From contig NZ_CP009520.1 in assembly GCF_000969905.1 (NCBI RefSeq), positions 3,906,001-3,970,000 of the forward strand: DNA of 64,000 bases, written 5' to 3'. Position 1 is the first letter of the stretch; every line of letters begins with the position of its first letter. Position numbers and translations under genes: made by a program. Source of the stretch: Methanosarcina vacuolata Z-761 (lineage in GTDB: Archaea > Halobacteriota > Methanosarcinia > Methanosarcinales > Methanosarcinaceae). The notes under the pieces are model-generated. The model worked only from the letters and a program-made list of their open reading frames with translations, searched no databases and was not told the origin of the DNA. Below, in pieces: positions 9,306 through 17,151 of this stretch.

Positions 9306-10772
9306 TCATTCTCCAGCACTTTCAACTCCTACGGCGCTCAGGAACCTTTTCACTACGGCTTCATTAACCAGCCTGAGTAACGTCTGCCGGTCTTTTGTAG
9401 CGCTGAAAACTCCAAGGGGAATCTGGGCTCCTGCTGCGTTTGCATGTCCACCTGCATCTTCGCCGAAAGCCTGTCGCATAACTTCGCCGAGGTTAATTCT
9501 GATATCATTGCTTCGTCCGGAGATGTAGATGCGGTCTTCAGTTACTCCAAAGACTACGGTTGTAGAGATCCCTTCAAGGCTCAAGAGGTAATCTGCAGCT
9601 TGTGGAAGCGTATCCCTGTCCCTTATGTTCCCTACATTCGAGAGAAGGTAACTTCCCAGCACCTGCCGGTTTCTTATGGCTTCCCCAAGCACCTCAAGGG
9701 TTTCAGTGGCCATCGATGGCTGCTCAAGCTGGTCCAGGATTCCGTGGTTTGAAAGGGGGTAAAGGTATGAAGCGGCTGATAGATCAGCAGGGTCGGTCTT
9801 CCTCTTGAAGTCCTGGGTATCAGTCCGGATTCCATAGAGCAGGGCTGTTGCCAGAGTCTTGGAAATATTGATATTAAGCTGCTGCAGGTACTTTGTCATT
9901 ATAGTAGCCGTTGCTCCGAAGTTAGGCCGGATATCTATGTACTCAGCCTTTATCTCGGTTTCTCCTGGAGGGTGATGGTCAATTACAATACCCACAAACG
10001 AGTTTGGGGGAACCATATTGTTAACTCCTGGAATGGAGCAGTCTATAAGGGCGATTTCATCGTAGCCTTTGAGGCCGTTCTCTTCCATCTTACCGAGATC
10101 GATCCCTAGCAGGTTTACAAAGGCTTTATTTTCCTGATGCCCGATTCGGCCATGGTAGAGGATGTTTGCTTCAACCCCGATACTTTTTGCAATCTCTTTC
10201 AGGGCCAGCCCGCTTGAAATGGCATCAGGGTCGGGGTTATCGTGGATTACTATAGCAAGTTTTTTGTCCCTTATTCCCTTCAGCCACCGCGCAAGCCTGT
10301 TACCTCTGTGGACCGATTCGGCTCTCTCAAGAGAACGGGAAAGGGAACTTGCAACAAGCTTGGAAGACATAAAGACATAATCTGCCCCAAGGTCTTCCAT
10401 TTTTTCCTTATTGATAATATCTGAAGCTCGGGAAAATAGCTGAACATCAGGGTTAACTGCTTTTTTGAAATTCTCAATCCCCTTTCTGTTAGCCTCATTA
10501 TTGGAAGTCAGGAAAAGTATAACAACAACATTTTTAAGGTCAATCTTATCGACAAGCTCAGGGTCGGAAATATCGCCTACAATCGCTTCAAAACCCTCTT
10601 CCCTGAGAGTCTCGACCTTAGCTTCGTCTTTATCTACAATAATCACGAGCTTATTGCTTTCCCTGAGCTCTTTTGCAAGCGCAAAACCGACACTTCCACT
10701 GCCCAGAACAAGGTATCTGGGTTTGACTGTACTTTTAAGATTGCTATCCGCATCTTTTGATAAGTTAAGCAA
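9306..10772 (-). CDS. TrkA-N domain / DHH-DHHA1 phosphoesterase
   Basis: 488 residues from TTG at 10772, which is preceded by GGGAGG with 7-base spacing; a longer ATG-initiated frame from 10823 has no such signal. Residues about 18-140 form a Rossmann fold (YLVLGSGSVGFALAKEL), as in TrkA-N/RCK nucleotide sensors. The rest is a DHH phosphoesterase: DNPDPDAISSGLALKEIA, a diagnostic DHHPPGE, and a C-terminal DHHA1 motif GEDAGGHANAAGAQIPLG. Such proteins hydrolyse small phosphorylated substrates or linear/cyclic dinucleotides and oligoribonucleotides. The pairing of a nucleotide-binding domain with DHH suggests ligand-controlled hydrolysis, but the substrate is unknown. It converges with aglB. 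Confidence 0.85.
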   Translation of the reverse strand: MLNLSKDADSNLKSTVKPRYLVLGSGSVGFALAKELRESNKLVIIVDKDEAKVETLREEGFEAIVGDISDPELVDKIDLKNVVVILFLTSNNEANRKGIENFKKAVNPDVQLFSRASDIINKEKMEDLGADYVFMSSKLVASSLSRSLERAESVHRGNRLARWLKGIRDKKLAIVIHDNPDPDAISSGLALKEIAKSIGVEANILYHGRIGHQENKAFVNLLGIDLGKMEENGLKGYDEIALIDCSIPGVNNMVPPNSFVGIVIDHHPPGETEIKAEYIDIRPNFGATATIMTKYLQQLNINISKTLATALLYGIRTDTQDFKRKTDPADLSAASYLYPLSNHGILDQLEQPSMATETLEVLGEAIRNRQVLGSYLLSNVGNIRDRDTLPQAADYLLSLEGISTTVVFGVTEDRIYISGRSNDIRINLGEVMRQAFGEDAGGHANAAGAQIPLGVFSATKDRQTLLRLVNEAVVKRFLSAVGVESAGE

Positions 10773-10857
10773 AAATAGTCCTCCCTGTTTTATATAAGTC
10801 CAGACACATGTAAAGGAAAGCAAACATTTGATCAGAATCCTGCCTATTCACATTTTA

Positions 10858-10968
10858 CTACAGTTAGTTATAGTCACGAGGCTAAATAATGCAACTGCCC
10901 AATAGGTACAATGAAGTTTTTTGTTGCAACAATTACAGGCGTGACTATAACTGTAAGGCTAACTGTAG
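10858..10968. repeat. 111-base inverted-repeat hairpin element
   Basis: The left arm CTACAGTTAG + TTATAGTCACG (10858-10878) is the reverse complement of the right arm (10940-10968) except that the right arm has eight extra bases CTGTAAGG between the two blocks. The loop holds GTTGCAACAATTACAG. No coding frame is visible. The region 10773-11190 contains nothing else recognisable apart from a doubled AAATTCCGGTATA near 11068-11095. Confidence 0.6.
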
Positions 10969-11189
10969 TTTTTTGGACTGTTTTTCTTGCTGATTAGACA
11001 CTCTTATGAAACTGCATTTTAGATATCGTACTCTTTAAGAAATAATATGCTTTTTATGGGAAATTCAAAAATTCCGGTATAAATTCCGGTATATTATGTT
11101 ATATTGGAATGTAACATATATACTTAATAACATCAAATAGGTTTTCCTCGGTGTAGAAATATAAGAAATAAATTCCCTCAATTGCTCTG

Positions 11190-11203
11190 GAGATATATAA
11201 AAA
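11190..11203 (+). promoter_or_regulatory. Putative TATA box of the NAD(P)HX repair gene
   Basis: GAGATATATAAAAATT is a good TATA-like element. It lies immediately before the 26-base tandem array and about 200 bases before the likely start codon, so the array would fall at the beginning of the transcript. Confidence 0.45.
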
Positions 11204-11205
11204 TT

Positions 11206-11325
11206 TCTACTCCAATCTATGAGCTAGAGTATCTACTACAATTTATGAGCCAGAGAATCTACTCCAATCTATGAGCCAGAGAATTTACTCCAATCTATGA
11301 GCCAGCGAGTCCATATGAGTCAGAT
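11206..11325 (+). repeat. 26-bp tandem array upstream of nnrDE
   Basis: Four units start at 11206, 11232, 11258 and 11284, with a decayed fifth after 11310. The unit is TCTACTCCAATCTATGAGCC followed by AGAGAA. Units differ at one to four positions. The array sits between a TATA-like box and the start codon, as in the aglB leader, but its sequence is unrelated. Confidence 0.8.
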
Positions 11326-11403
11326 AGTTCAGGCTTGCAGAAAGATTTGAAGGATTAAATGGGTAACAGAAGATCACATGAGATAATCCGGCAGGTAATA
11401 GTT

Positions 11404-12912
11404 ATGAAGTGCATTAATTCTTTGAGGATGAAAGCGATAGACCGAAATTGCGAATGTCTTGGGCTTTTACCCGTCCAGTTAATGGAAAATGCGGGGGCTG
11501 TTATTGCACAGCACATACGGGAAAAGCTTGAGAGTGGCATGGTACTTCTTCTCGCAGGCCGGGGAAACAACGGGGGAGATGCATTTGTCGCAGCCAGACA
11601 TCTTGCAGGCTCTTCAGGATACACTGTAAAGGTAATCCTGCTGGGAAAAGCCAGGGACATAGGAACGGAAGAAGCTTTCCATAACTTTTCCCTCTTGAAG
11701 TTCAGCCGTGTTGATGTTCTAGAAATAACGGATTCAAGCCAGCTTGAAGCTTCGGCTTCTAAATGGTTTCAGGAAGCCGATCTACTCGTAGACGCGGTAT
11801 TCGGAACCGGAATAAGAGGAAAGCTCAGAGAACCTGAATCAAAGGCTATCGACTTTATAAACCGGGAAGGAAAAGCCGGAAAAACCGTAATTTCGGTTGA
11901 CATACCCTCAGGACTTGACCCTGATGGTGGAGATTTTGAAAAAGCCGTGCATGCAGAGTTTACAGTCACTTTTCACCACATGAAGACCGGGCTTTTGAGC
12001 GAGAAGGCAAAAGAATACACTGGCATGATAAAGGTTGCAGACATCGGAATCTGTGCTGACGCCGAACAGTATGTTGGTCCCGGAGACCTTATGATGCTGC
12101 ACAGGCGAGAGTCCGGGGAACACAAAGGTGATTCCGGAAAAATCCTTGTTATAGGAGGAGGCCCGTATTCAGGAGCTCCGGCCCTTGCGTCCCTTGCAGC
12201 CCTTAAATCTGGAGCAGACCTTGTAACTGTAGCAGTTCCAGAACCTGTAGCCGAAATAGTAGCATCATATTCTCCAAACCTGATCGTCCGAAAACTCTCT
12301 TCAAATGTCCTCTGCCCTGAAGATCTTTCAATCCTTATGGACCTTATAAATTCCCATGATGTAGTTGTGATGGGGATGGGGCTCGGAAGAGCGACAGAAA
12401 CCCTGGAAGCCGTCCGAAAAATCCTGCCCTTTTGCAGGAAAGCAGTTCTTGATGCCGATGCCCTCTCAGCTCTCTCAGGCGCTATTTTTGAAAGCCTTGC
12501 AGGCAACTGCGAACTGATAGTAACTCCGCATGCAGGAGAATTTGCCCGCCTGAGAAATGTGGAAACTCCTGAGGACATGGAATCCCGTATTAAAGCCGTC
12601 AGGGAGTTTTCGGAGGAAAAAGGGGTTGTAACACTTCTCAAAGGAAAAATCGATATTATCTCGGACGGAAAGCAGACCCTGCTGAACAGGACAGGAAATC
12701 CGGGCATGACCGTGGGAGGCACAGGAGATGTCCTTGCAGGGCTTACAGGATCGTTTTTTTCCAGAAATCCCGCATTCCTCGCGGCAGCCTGTTCTGCACA
12801 TATCAACGGGGCAGCCGGTGATCTGGCTTTTGAAAAAGCAGGAAACGGGCTGCTTGCAACGGATGTTCTGGAGAAAATTCCTGAAATAATTAAAGCGGCT
12901 GAGATAGGGTAA
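11404..12912 (+). CDS. nnr: Bifunctional NAD(P)H-hydrate epimerase / dehydratase
   Basis: 502 residues from ATG 11404; a longer frame from 11359 adds an untypical N-terminus. The enzyme repairs hydrated NAD(P)H. Residues 1-215 are the YjeF-N epimerase domain: MKAIDRNCECLGL, a phosphate-binding LLAGRGNNGGDAFVAARHL and the metal/active-site segment LVDAVFGTGIRGKLREPE. Residues 225-500 are the ribokinase-like dehydratase: KILVIGGGPYSGAPALASLA, VVMGMGLGR, an AVLDADAL motif, TPHAGEFARL and the ATP/ADP-site Gly-rich segment NPGMTVGGTGDVLAG. The length is normal for the fused enzyme (about 490-510). Confidence 0.95.
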   Translation: MKCINSLRMKAIDRNCECLGLLPVQLMENAGAVIAQHIREKLESGMVLLLAGRGNNGGDAFVAARHLAGSSGYTVKVILLGKARDIGTEEAFHNFSLLKFSRVDVLEITDSSQLEASASKWFQEADLLVDAVFGTGIRGKLREPESKAIDFINREGKAGKTVISVDIPSGLDPDGGDFEKAVHAEFTVTFHHMKTGLLSEKAKEYTGMIKVADIGICADAEQYVGPGDLMMLHRRESGEHKGDSGKILVIGGGPYSGAPALASLAALKSGADLVTVAVPEPVAEIVASYSPNLIVRKLSSNVLCPEDLSILMDLINSHDVVVMGMGLGRATETLEAVRKILPFCRKAVLDADALSALSGAIFESLAGNCELIVTPHAGEFARLRNVETPEDMESRIKAVREFSEEKGVVTLLKGKIDIISDGKQTLLNRTGNPGMTVGGTGDVLAGLTGSFFSRNPAFLAAACSAHINGAAGDLAFEKAGNGLLATDVLEKIPEIIKAAEIG

Positions 12913-13002
12913 AAAAGAAGATTGAGTATCAGAGATTGAGTATCAGAGATAGAGTAAAGTAAGTATAAAATACTGTAAATTTGCTAAGGGGAGGCAATTA
13001 GT

Positions 13003-13188
13003 ATGGTACATGAAGCTGAAAGAAAAATCGAGCTGAAAATAGAAAGAAACCGGATAAGAGTTACGATTTTTCATGGGGAAGACGAACAGGTTATAAAACT
13101 CAACCTTGAAGAAGCCAGAGAACTTAGAGAAGAGCTGGATAAAGTAATTGAAGACTATTCCCAAAGAAAGCAAATAAGAATCGACTGA
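13003..13188 (+). CDS. Small conserved charged protein (61 residues), function unknown
   Basis: 61 residues preceded by GGGGAGG with suitable spacing, which supports real translation. The sequence predicts two short beta strands (KIELKIERNRIRVTIFHG) followed by a charged helix (LNLEEARELREELDKVIEDY). There is no cysteine, signal peptide or membrane segment. It lies between nnrDE and moaC on the same strand. I do not recognise a family; the fold is suggestive of a small ribbon-helix type protein but there is no motif for DNA binding. Confidence 0.65.
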   Translation: MVHEAERKIELKIERNRIRVTIFHGEDEQVIKLNLEEARELREELDKVIEDYSQRKQIRID

Positions 13189-13226
13189 TCCGAGAAAATA
13201 TGTGTTGAAGTGCCAAAAAAGCATAA

Positions 13227-13282
13227 AATGTCAGGAAAACATTAGAATGTCAGGAAAACATTAGAATGTTAAAAAGGCATTG
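13227..13282 (+). repeat. 19-bp tandem repeat upstream of moaC
   Basis: AATGTCAGGAAAACATTAG occurs at 13227 and 13246 and begins again at 13265. Further related GCATTGAAATGCC / AGAAATGCC pieces follow to about 13300. It is another short array just upstream of a gene. Confidence 0.7.
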
Positions 13283-13416
13283 AAATGCCAGAAATGCCAA
13301 AAAGAGATTTAATTTCAAAAATAAGTACTAAAATTTCATAAAAAGGGAATTGAAATCCAGGTTGGCTCAAAACAGAGAAATCAAGGTTATATATGTACGA
13401 AAAACGTGGTGATTTT

Positions 13417-13884
13417 GTGGAAAAGCAGTTTACTCATATTAAGTCCGGCAGAGCGCATATGGTAGATATCAGCGAAAAACGTGAGGTTCCTAGATTGGCG
13501 CGGGCTGCAGGAGAAATTATACTTTCCGAGGAGACTATAGAGAAGATCCAAACCGGAAACGTGGAAAAAGGCAACGTGCTTGCAACTGCACGGGTTGCTG
13601 CCTTGCTTGCGATTAAAAAGACCCCTGAAATAATCCCAATGTGCCATCAGATCCCTATAACTGCCATAGACGTGGATTTTGAGATCGGCAAAGGGATGAT
13701 TTCAGCAGAGGTAAAAGTCCGGACTGTCGGGAAAACAGGAGTTGAGATGGAAGCCTTAACAGGGGTTTCGGCAGCACTGCTGACGATCTGGGATATGGTT
13801 AAATCAGTAGAAAAAGACGACAGTGGAAATTATCCAAATACTTCAATACAAAATATCAGGGTGCTCGAAAAGCTCAAAGGATAA
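13417..13884 (+). CDS. moaC: Cyclic pyranopterin monophosphate synthase MoaC
   Basis: 155 residues if translation begins at GTG 13417 (preceded by GGTGAT); an in-frame ATG at 13393 would add eight residues. MoaC converts the MoaA product to cyclic pyranopterin monophosphate in molybdopterin/tungstopterin synthesis, needed by formylmethanofuran dehydrogenase. Diagnostic features are HMVDISEK, GNVLATARVAALLAIKKT, the catalytic PMCHQIPI and the metal/substrate region GVEMEALTGVSAALLTIWDM ending with the conserved KS-x-E. Length is typical. It ends shortly before the PRPP synthetase gene on the same strand. Confidence 0.95.
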   Translation: MEKQFTHIKSGRAHMVDISEKREVPRLARAAGEIILSEETIEKIQTGNVEKGNVLATARVAALLAIKKTPEIIPMCHQIPITAIDVDFEIGKGMISAEVKVRTVGKTGVEMEALTGVSAALLTIWDMVKSVEKDDSGNYPNTSIQNIRVLEKLKG

Positions 13885-13960
13885 GGCTCAGGGTAAGCCC
13901 ATAAAAAATAAGCTTTTTAAAGGATGGGATATATCAAGACCGCAGACTGAGGTATATATC

Positions 13961-14812
13961 TTGAAGATCATAGGTGGACCAGCATCACAATTACTTGCCA
14001 GCCGCACTGCCCGGGCTTTAGGGATAGAGCCTGTACTTTCCGAGTTTAATCGATTTCCTGATGGGGAACTTTATCTCCGAATCGCAGAAGATATCGAAAA
14101 CGAGCGTGTAACCCTTATTCAGAGTACGCCCACTGATTCTGATCTTGTTTCCTTGCTCCAGCTTATCGATGCCTGTGAAGGAGCAAAAGAACTCAATGTC
14201 GTGATCCCTTACATGGGATATGCCAGACAGGACAAGAAATTCAAGCCCGGAGAGCCGATAAGTGCCCGTGCAATTGCCCGCTGTATAAGGGCTGACCGTG
14301 TCTTTACGATAAACATCCACGAAAAAAGTGTGCTTGAACATTTCCCTGGCTCTGCGGAAAACCTTGACGCAGCTAAACTTGTCGGGGACTATATTGCAGG
14401 GCTTAACCTGGAAAATCCACTTCTGCTTGCTCCGGATTCGGGAGCCGAAGGGCTTGTAAAGCGTGTCTCGTTAGGTCTGGGCTTTGATTACGATCACCTG
14501 GAGAAAACAAGGCTCAGCGGGGACACAGTTGTAATCAAGACAAAGAATCTCGATGTAACAGGCAGGAACGTTGTCCTTGTAGACGATATGATTGCAACAG
14601 GCGGGACAATGGCGGGATCTATCAAAATGCTCAGATCTCAGGGGGCTGCAGATGTTTACATTGCCTGTGTACATCCAGTACTTGCAAGGAACGCAGCTTT
14701 AAGGCTCTTCAATGCGGGCGTAAAGGATATTCTCGGAACCGACACCCTTGAAAGAGCAGAGAGCAGGCTGAGCGTTGCTCCCCTTATTGCAGATGCCCTT
14801 AAAGGACTCTGA
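13961..14812 (+). CDS. prs: Ribose-phosphate pyrophosphokinase (PRPP synthetase)
   Basis: 283 residues from TTG 13961, which has GAGGT seven bases upstream; the open frame extends back into moaC but that part is not family-like. The enzyme makes PRPP from ribose-5-phosphate and ATP for nucleotide, His/Trp and, in methanogens, cofactor synthesis. Visible features are FNRFPDGELYLRI, the metal/ATP loop YMGYARQDKKFKPGEPISAR, NIHEKSVLEHF, the flexible-loop Lys/Arg LEKTRLSGDTV and the PRPP-binding signature NVVLVDDMIATGGTMAGSI. Length matches the short archaeal class (about 285). Confidence 0.95.
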   Translation: MKIIGGPASQLLASRTARALGIEPVLSEFNRFPDGELYLRIAEDIENERVTLIQSTPTDSDLVSLLQLIDACEGAKELNVVIPYMGYARQDKKFKPGEPISARAIARCIRADRVFTINIHEKSVLEHFPGSAENLDAAKLVGDYIAGLNLENPLLLAPDSGAEGLVKRVSLGLGFDYDHLEKTRLSGDTVVIKTKNLDVTGRNVVLVDDMIATGGTMAGSIKMLRSQGAADVYIACVHPVLARNAALRLFNAGVKDILGTDTLERAESRLSVAPLIADALKGL

Positions 14813-14872
14813 TTAAAATAGTTTAATTTTATTACCGTTAACTATTTTTTATGTTCTGTTGTTTCTAGTACT

Positions 14873-15607
14873 ATGACTCTTCCAGAAGTCTGTCCACTTG
14901 ATGAAAGTCAGACATGTAAAGGGCGGGAGTGTCACCTCTTCTGCCTTGAATGGAGAACAAGAGAACCCACCTGCCTTATAGGCTACAGTGTAACAAGTAA
15001 AATTAAATCCGGAAAAGCTGACCGTAACAGGGATACCTATGCTGAAGATACTTTCCGAAAACTAGGGCGGCAGCCGCTTTCTAAGAGAAATAATGTCTCT
15101 AATAAAGGAGACTGGACCCCTTCAAGGCTCACAAAAAGACCTCAGGAAAAACCTGTTGAAAGAAATGAAAGGAATACTTCTAAGAGCCGGTACTTCCAGG
15201 ACACAACTGTAAAGAATCCTGACCTGAAGCCTGAGGAAAAACCTGAGGAAAAACCTGAGGAAAAACCTGAAGAAAGGCAAAGATATGCTCCAAGTGATAC
15301 TGAGAAAGTCTCTATAAGGCTGGAACCCGGATTGAAAACTGAGCTGGCTGAACAGAATTCGGTTATATATGCAAACAATCAGCCAAAAGTACATGAAAAG
15401 TCAAAGGCCCCGGAAAAAGTCATTTCAAGAGATAAGCATACTACAATCTTTGCACCTTCTGATGCCGATAAAAAAGATACCTCTTGCCCGCCAGGGAGAG
15501 AAGAAAAAGCAGAAAAGTCCCCTGAAAACAGGGAAAAACGCAAAAAGCTTGATAAAGCGATGGAGATAGACCTTCCTGATACTTACGAAGATGATTTCTG
15601 GAGTTAA
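14873..15607 (+). CDS. Methanosarcinal protein with Cys-rich N-terminus and low-complexity PEEK repeats
   Basis: 244 residues. The first 45 contain five cysteines in a compact arrangement (CPLDESQTCKGRECHLFCLE ... TCLIG), which could bind zinc or an iron-sulfur cluster. The remainder is charged and probably disordered; residues about 119-136 are a run of the four-residue unit PEEK. The C-terminus is acidic-aromatic (YEDDFWS). No membrane segment is present. It follows prs on the same strand with a 60-base gap. I do not recognise a named family and assign no function. Confidence 0.6.
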   Translation: MTLPEVCPLDESQTCKGRECHLFCLEWRTREPTCLIGYSVTSKIKSGKADRNRDTYAEDTFRKLGRQPLSKRNNVSNKGDWTPSRLTKRPQEKPVERNERNTSKSRYFQDTTVKNPDLKPEEKPEEKPEEKPEERQRYAPSDTEKVSIRLEPGLKTELAEQNSVIYANNQPKVHEKSKAPEKVISRDKHTTIFAPSDADKKDTSCPPGREEKAEKSPENREKRKKLDKAMEIDLPDTYEDDFWS

Positions 15608-15639
15608 CCGTTTTCAGCCCGAAAATGGCTGTTTTTCGC

Positions 15640-15756
15640 TCAACCGTTGACCCACAACCGTTGACCCACAATCGTTGCGCCAGTTAATCACGCTGTTATA
15701 GCGTTTTAGATTTAGCAGTAATTTTTGCTCAAGCCTTTTTTGAAAAGGCTTGGCAG
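15640..15756 (+). other. Structured 3' element, copy A (AACCGTTGCGCC + CAAGCCTTTT hairpin)
   Basis: Downstream of the preceding gene are AACCGTTGACCCAC repeated twice, then ATCGTTGCGCCAGTTAATCACGC, written here as CGTTGCGCC and TTAATCACGC, and a hairpin GCTCAAGCCTTTTTTGAAAA with GGCTTG. The same components in the same order occur on the minus strand downstream of rad50 (17018-17151). Both copies are therefore in the same orientation relative to the gene they follow, consistent with a conserved 3'-end or termination element. Confidence 0.6.
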
Positions 15757-16040
15757 TTAACCACCCCCCAGCTCAAAGAAATAGCTCAGACATACAGGCA
15801 GAAGTCCGGAAAGGGGTTCTTACCCTTGAAGAAAAAAATTATTATCTTTACGCCGGCGTTCCTTAAGTGAATTTGCTTGATTCCTTTATGAAACCGATTG
15901 TTCATGATTTTAAGACATTGAGTTTAAAGATGTTGAATGATTATAATCCATGAATATAGAAGGAATTATGAGGAAATCAACTATACGTCTGAGAGAGAAT
16001 TTTGATATCTTAAGATTCTCATTTTTTGTGCCGTTTAACT

Positions 16041-16152
16041 ATGCTGCTTAACTTATGCTGCTTAACTTATGTTGCTTAACTTATGCTGCTTAACTTATGC
16101 TGCTTAACTTATGCTGCTTAACTTATGCTGCTTAACTTATGCTGCTAACTTT
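16041..16152 (+). repeat. 14-bp tandem array upstream of the TPD nuclease gene
   Basis: Eight units begin at 16041, 16055, 16069, 16083, 16097, 16111, 16125 and 16139. The unit is ATGCTGCTTAACTT; one copy has GTTGC and the last is truncated. The array ends about 50 bases before the ATG at 16201. Each ATG runs into a TAA within the unit region, so no long peptide is encoded. Confidence 0.85.
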
Positions 16153-16200
16153 TATTTTGCATGCTCGGGAAGGAAACAAAAAAGGATATGATGATTCAGG

Positions 16201-16989
16201 ATGGACCGCCAGACATACCAGACAATCTACAGCTCACTGCATGACTTTAAAGATGTTTTTCGACTTTCGGAGGAATATTCCAAACCCGTAGGTGTGCTTG
16301 CAACAATTCTCAATCAGAAAGTCGTGAAAAAGACTCGGTTCAAACACAGGAAAGTTTATTCAAGAGAAACTGAACTTTTTTTAAAATGGAAACAGGGACG
16401 CACTATTCTTGACCTTGCGGAATACACAGGCTTTCCTCCAACCCTTATGGCATCCCTTATTATGAAAAATTGTCAAATTTCCAAGAAAAGCATAAACTGG
16501 CTCTTCAAAAATGTGGATTTAATCGAAAACCGCCGTCTTCAAAAGGAAGTCAAAAAAGCTCTTGATGTCGATCACTTCTTTTCGCCTCATGCCCATGAGA
16601 TGCAGTGTAAGAAAGGAGAGATGGGAGAAGCACTTATCCAGAAATGGCTCGATGATAGAGAAATTTCGTATTGCACCGAAGCAGACATTCGGGCCAGGGG
16701 AGAAGGCAAGACTCCTGATTTTGTCCTGGAAAATCCCGTATGTATAGACAATCTTATGGTCAACTGGATTGAAAGCAAAGCGCTTTTTGGAGACGAGTTC
16801 GAGCATGAACATTATTCAAAGAAACAATTTCGGGAATATGCAGAGATTTTCGGGGAAGGTATGGTTGTCTACTGGTACGGGTATCTCGAAGATCTCCCTG
16901 CTGAAGGCTATCTTGTAAAGAACTACAGCTTTTTTGAAGAATATCAAGAGGATATTGACGAGCTATTTAATTATCTGGTATATTGGTGA
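16201..16989 (+). CDS. CDIN1 (C15orf41)-like / TPD-motif nuclease
   Basis: 262 residues. The C-terminal 110 residues look like a PD-(D/E)xK nuclease fold: KKGEMGEALIQKWLDDREI with the leading Glu, GEGKTPDFVLENP carrying the TPD motif Asp, and VNWIESKALFGDE with the E-S-K catalytic pair. The N-terminal part has helix-turn-helix-like segments (RTILDLAEYTGFPPTLMASL). Archaeal proteins with this layout are homologues of the animal CDIN1 protein, which is mutated in dyserythropoietic anaemia and whose archaeal function is unknown. The family assignment rests on recognition of the TPD and ESKA motifs and the domain order. It converges with rad50 and may act in DNA repair, but that is inference only. 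Confidence 0.75.
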   Translation: MDRQTYQTIYSSLHDFKDVFRLSEEYSKPVGVLATILNQKVVKKTRFKHRKVYSRETELFLKWKQGRTILDLAEYTGFPPTLMASLIMKNCQISKKSINWLFKNVDLIENRRLQKEVKKALDVDHFFSPHAHEMQCKKGEMGEALIQKWLDDREISYCTEADIRARGEGKTPDFVLENPVCIDNLMVNWIESKALFGDEFEHEHYSKKQFREYAEIFGEGMVVYWYGYLEDLPAEGYLVKNYSFFEEYQEDIDELFNYLVYW

Positions 16990-17017
16990 ATCGCAAGCCT
17001 TTTCAAAAAACTGCTTG

Positions 17018-17151
17018 CCCGCAAGCCTTTTAAAAAAAGGCTTGAGCGAAAACCCAAGCAACATTTGTTGAGTTTAAGAAACTTGGCCCCAAACCCTATC
17101 GGCGTGATAAACCGGCGCAACGGTTTTGGTCCAGCCGGCGCAACGGTTGTA
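17018..17151 (-). other. Structured 3' element, copy B
   Basis: Read on the minus strand after the rad50 stop, it contains AACCGTTGCGCC twice, TTTATCACGC, then GCTCAAGCCTTTTTTTAAAA with GGCTTGC, matching copy A at 15640-15756. A second related CAAGC...CTTGC hairpin follows near 17000-17025. It lies between the convergent rad50 and TPD nuclease genes, so it could end transcription of either. Confidence 0.6.

Noticed and set aside
11973-12806. 277-codon open frame on the minus strand opposite the NAD(P)HX repair gene
   Set aside because: It lies entirely opposite a well-recognised enzyme gene, is Arg/Ser/Pro-rich as expected of an antisense shadow and has no family motif.
16041-16152. Tandem arrays considered as CRISPR
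   Set aside because: Units are contiguous without unique spacers and too short (12-38 bases); no cas genes are present. The same applies to all arrays in the window.
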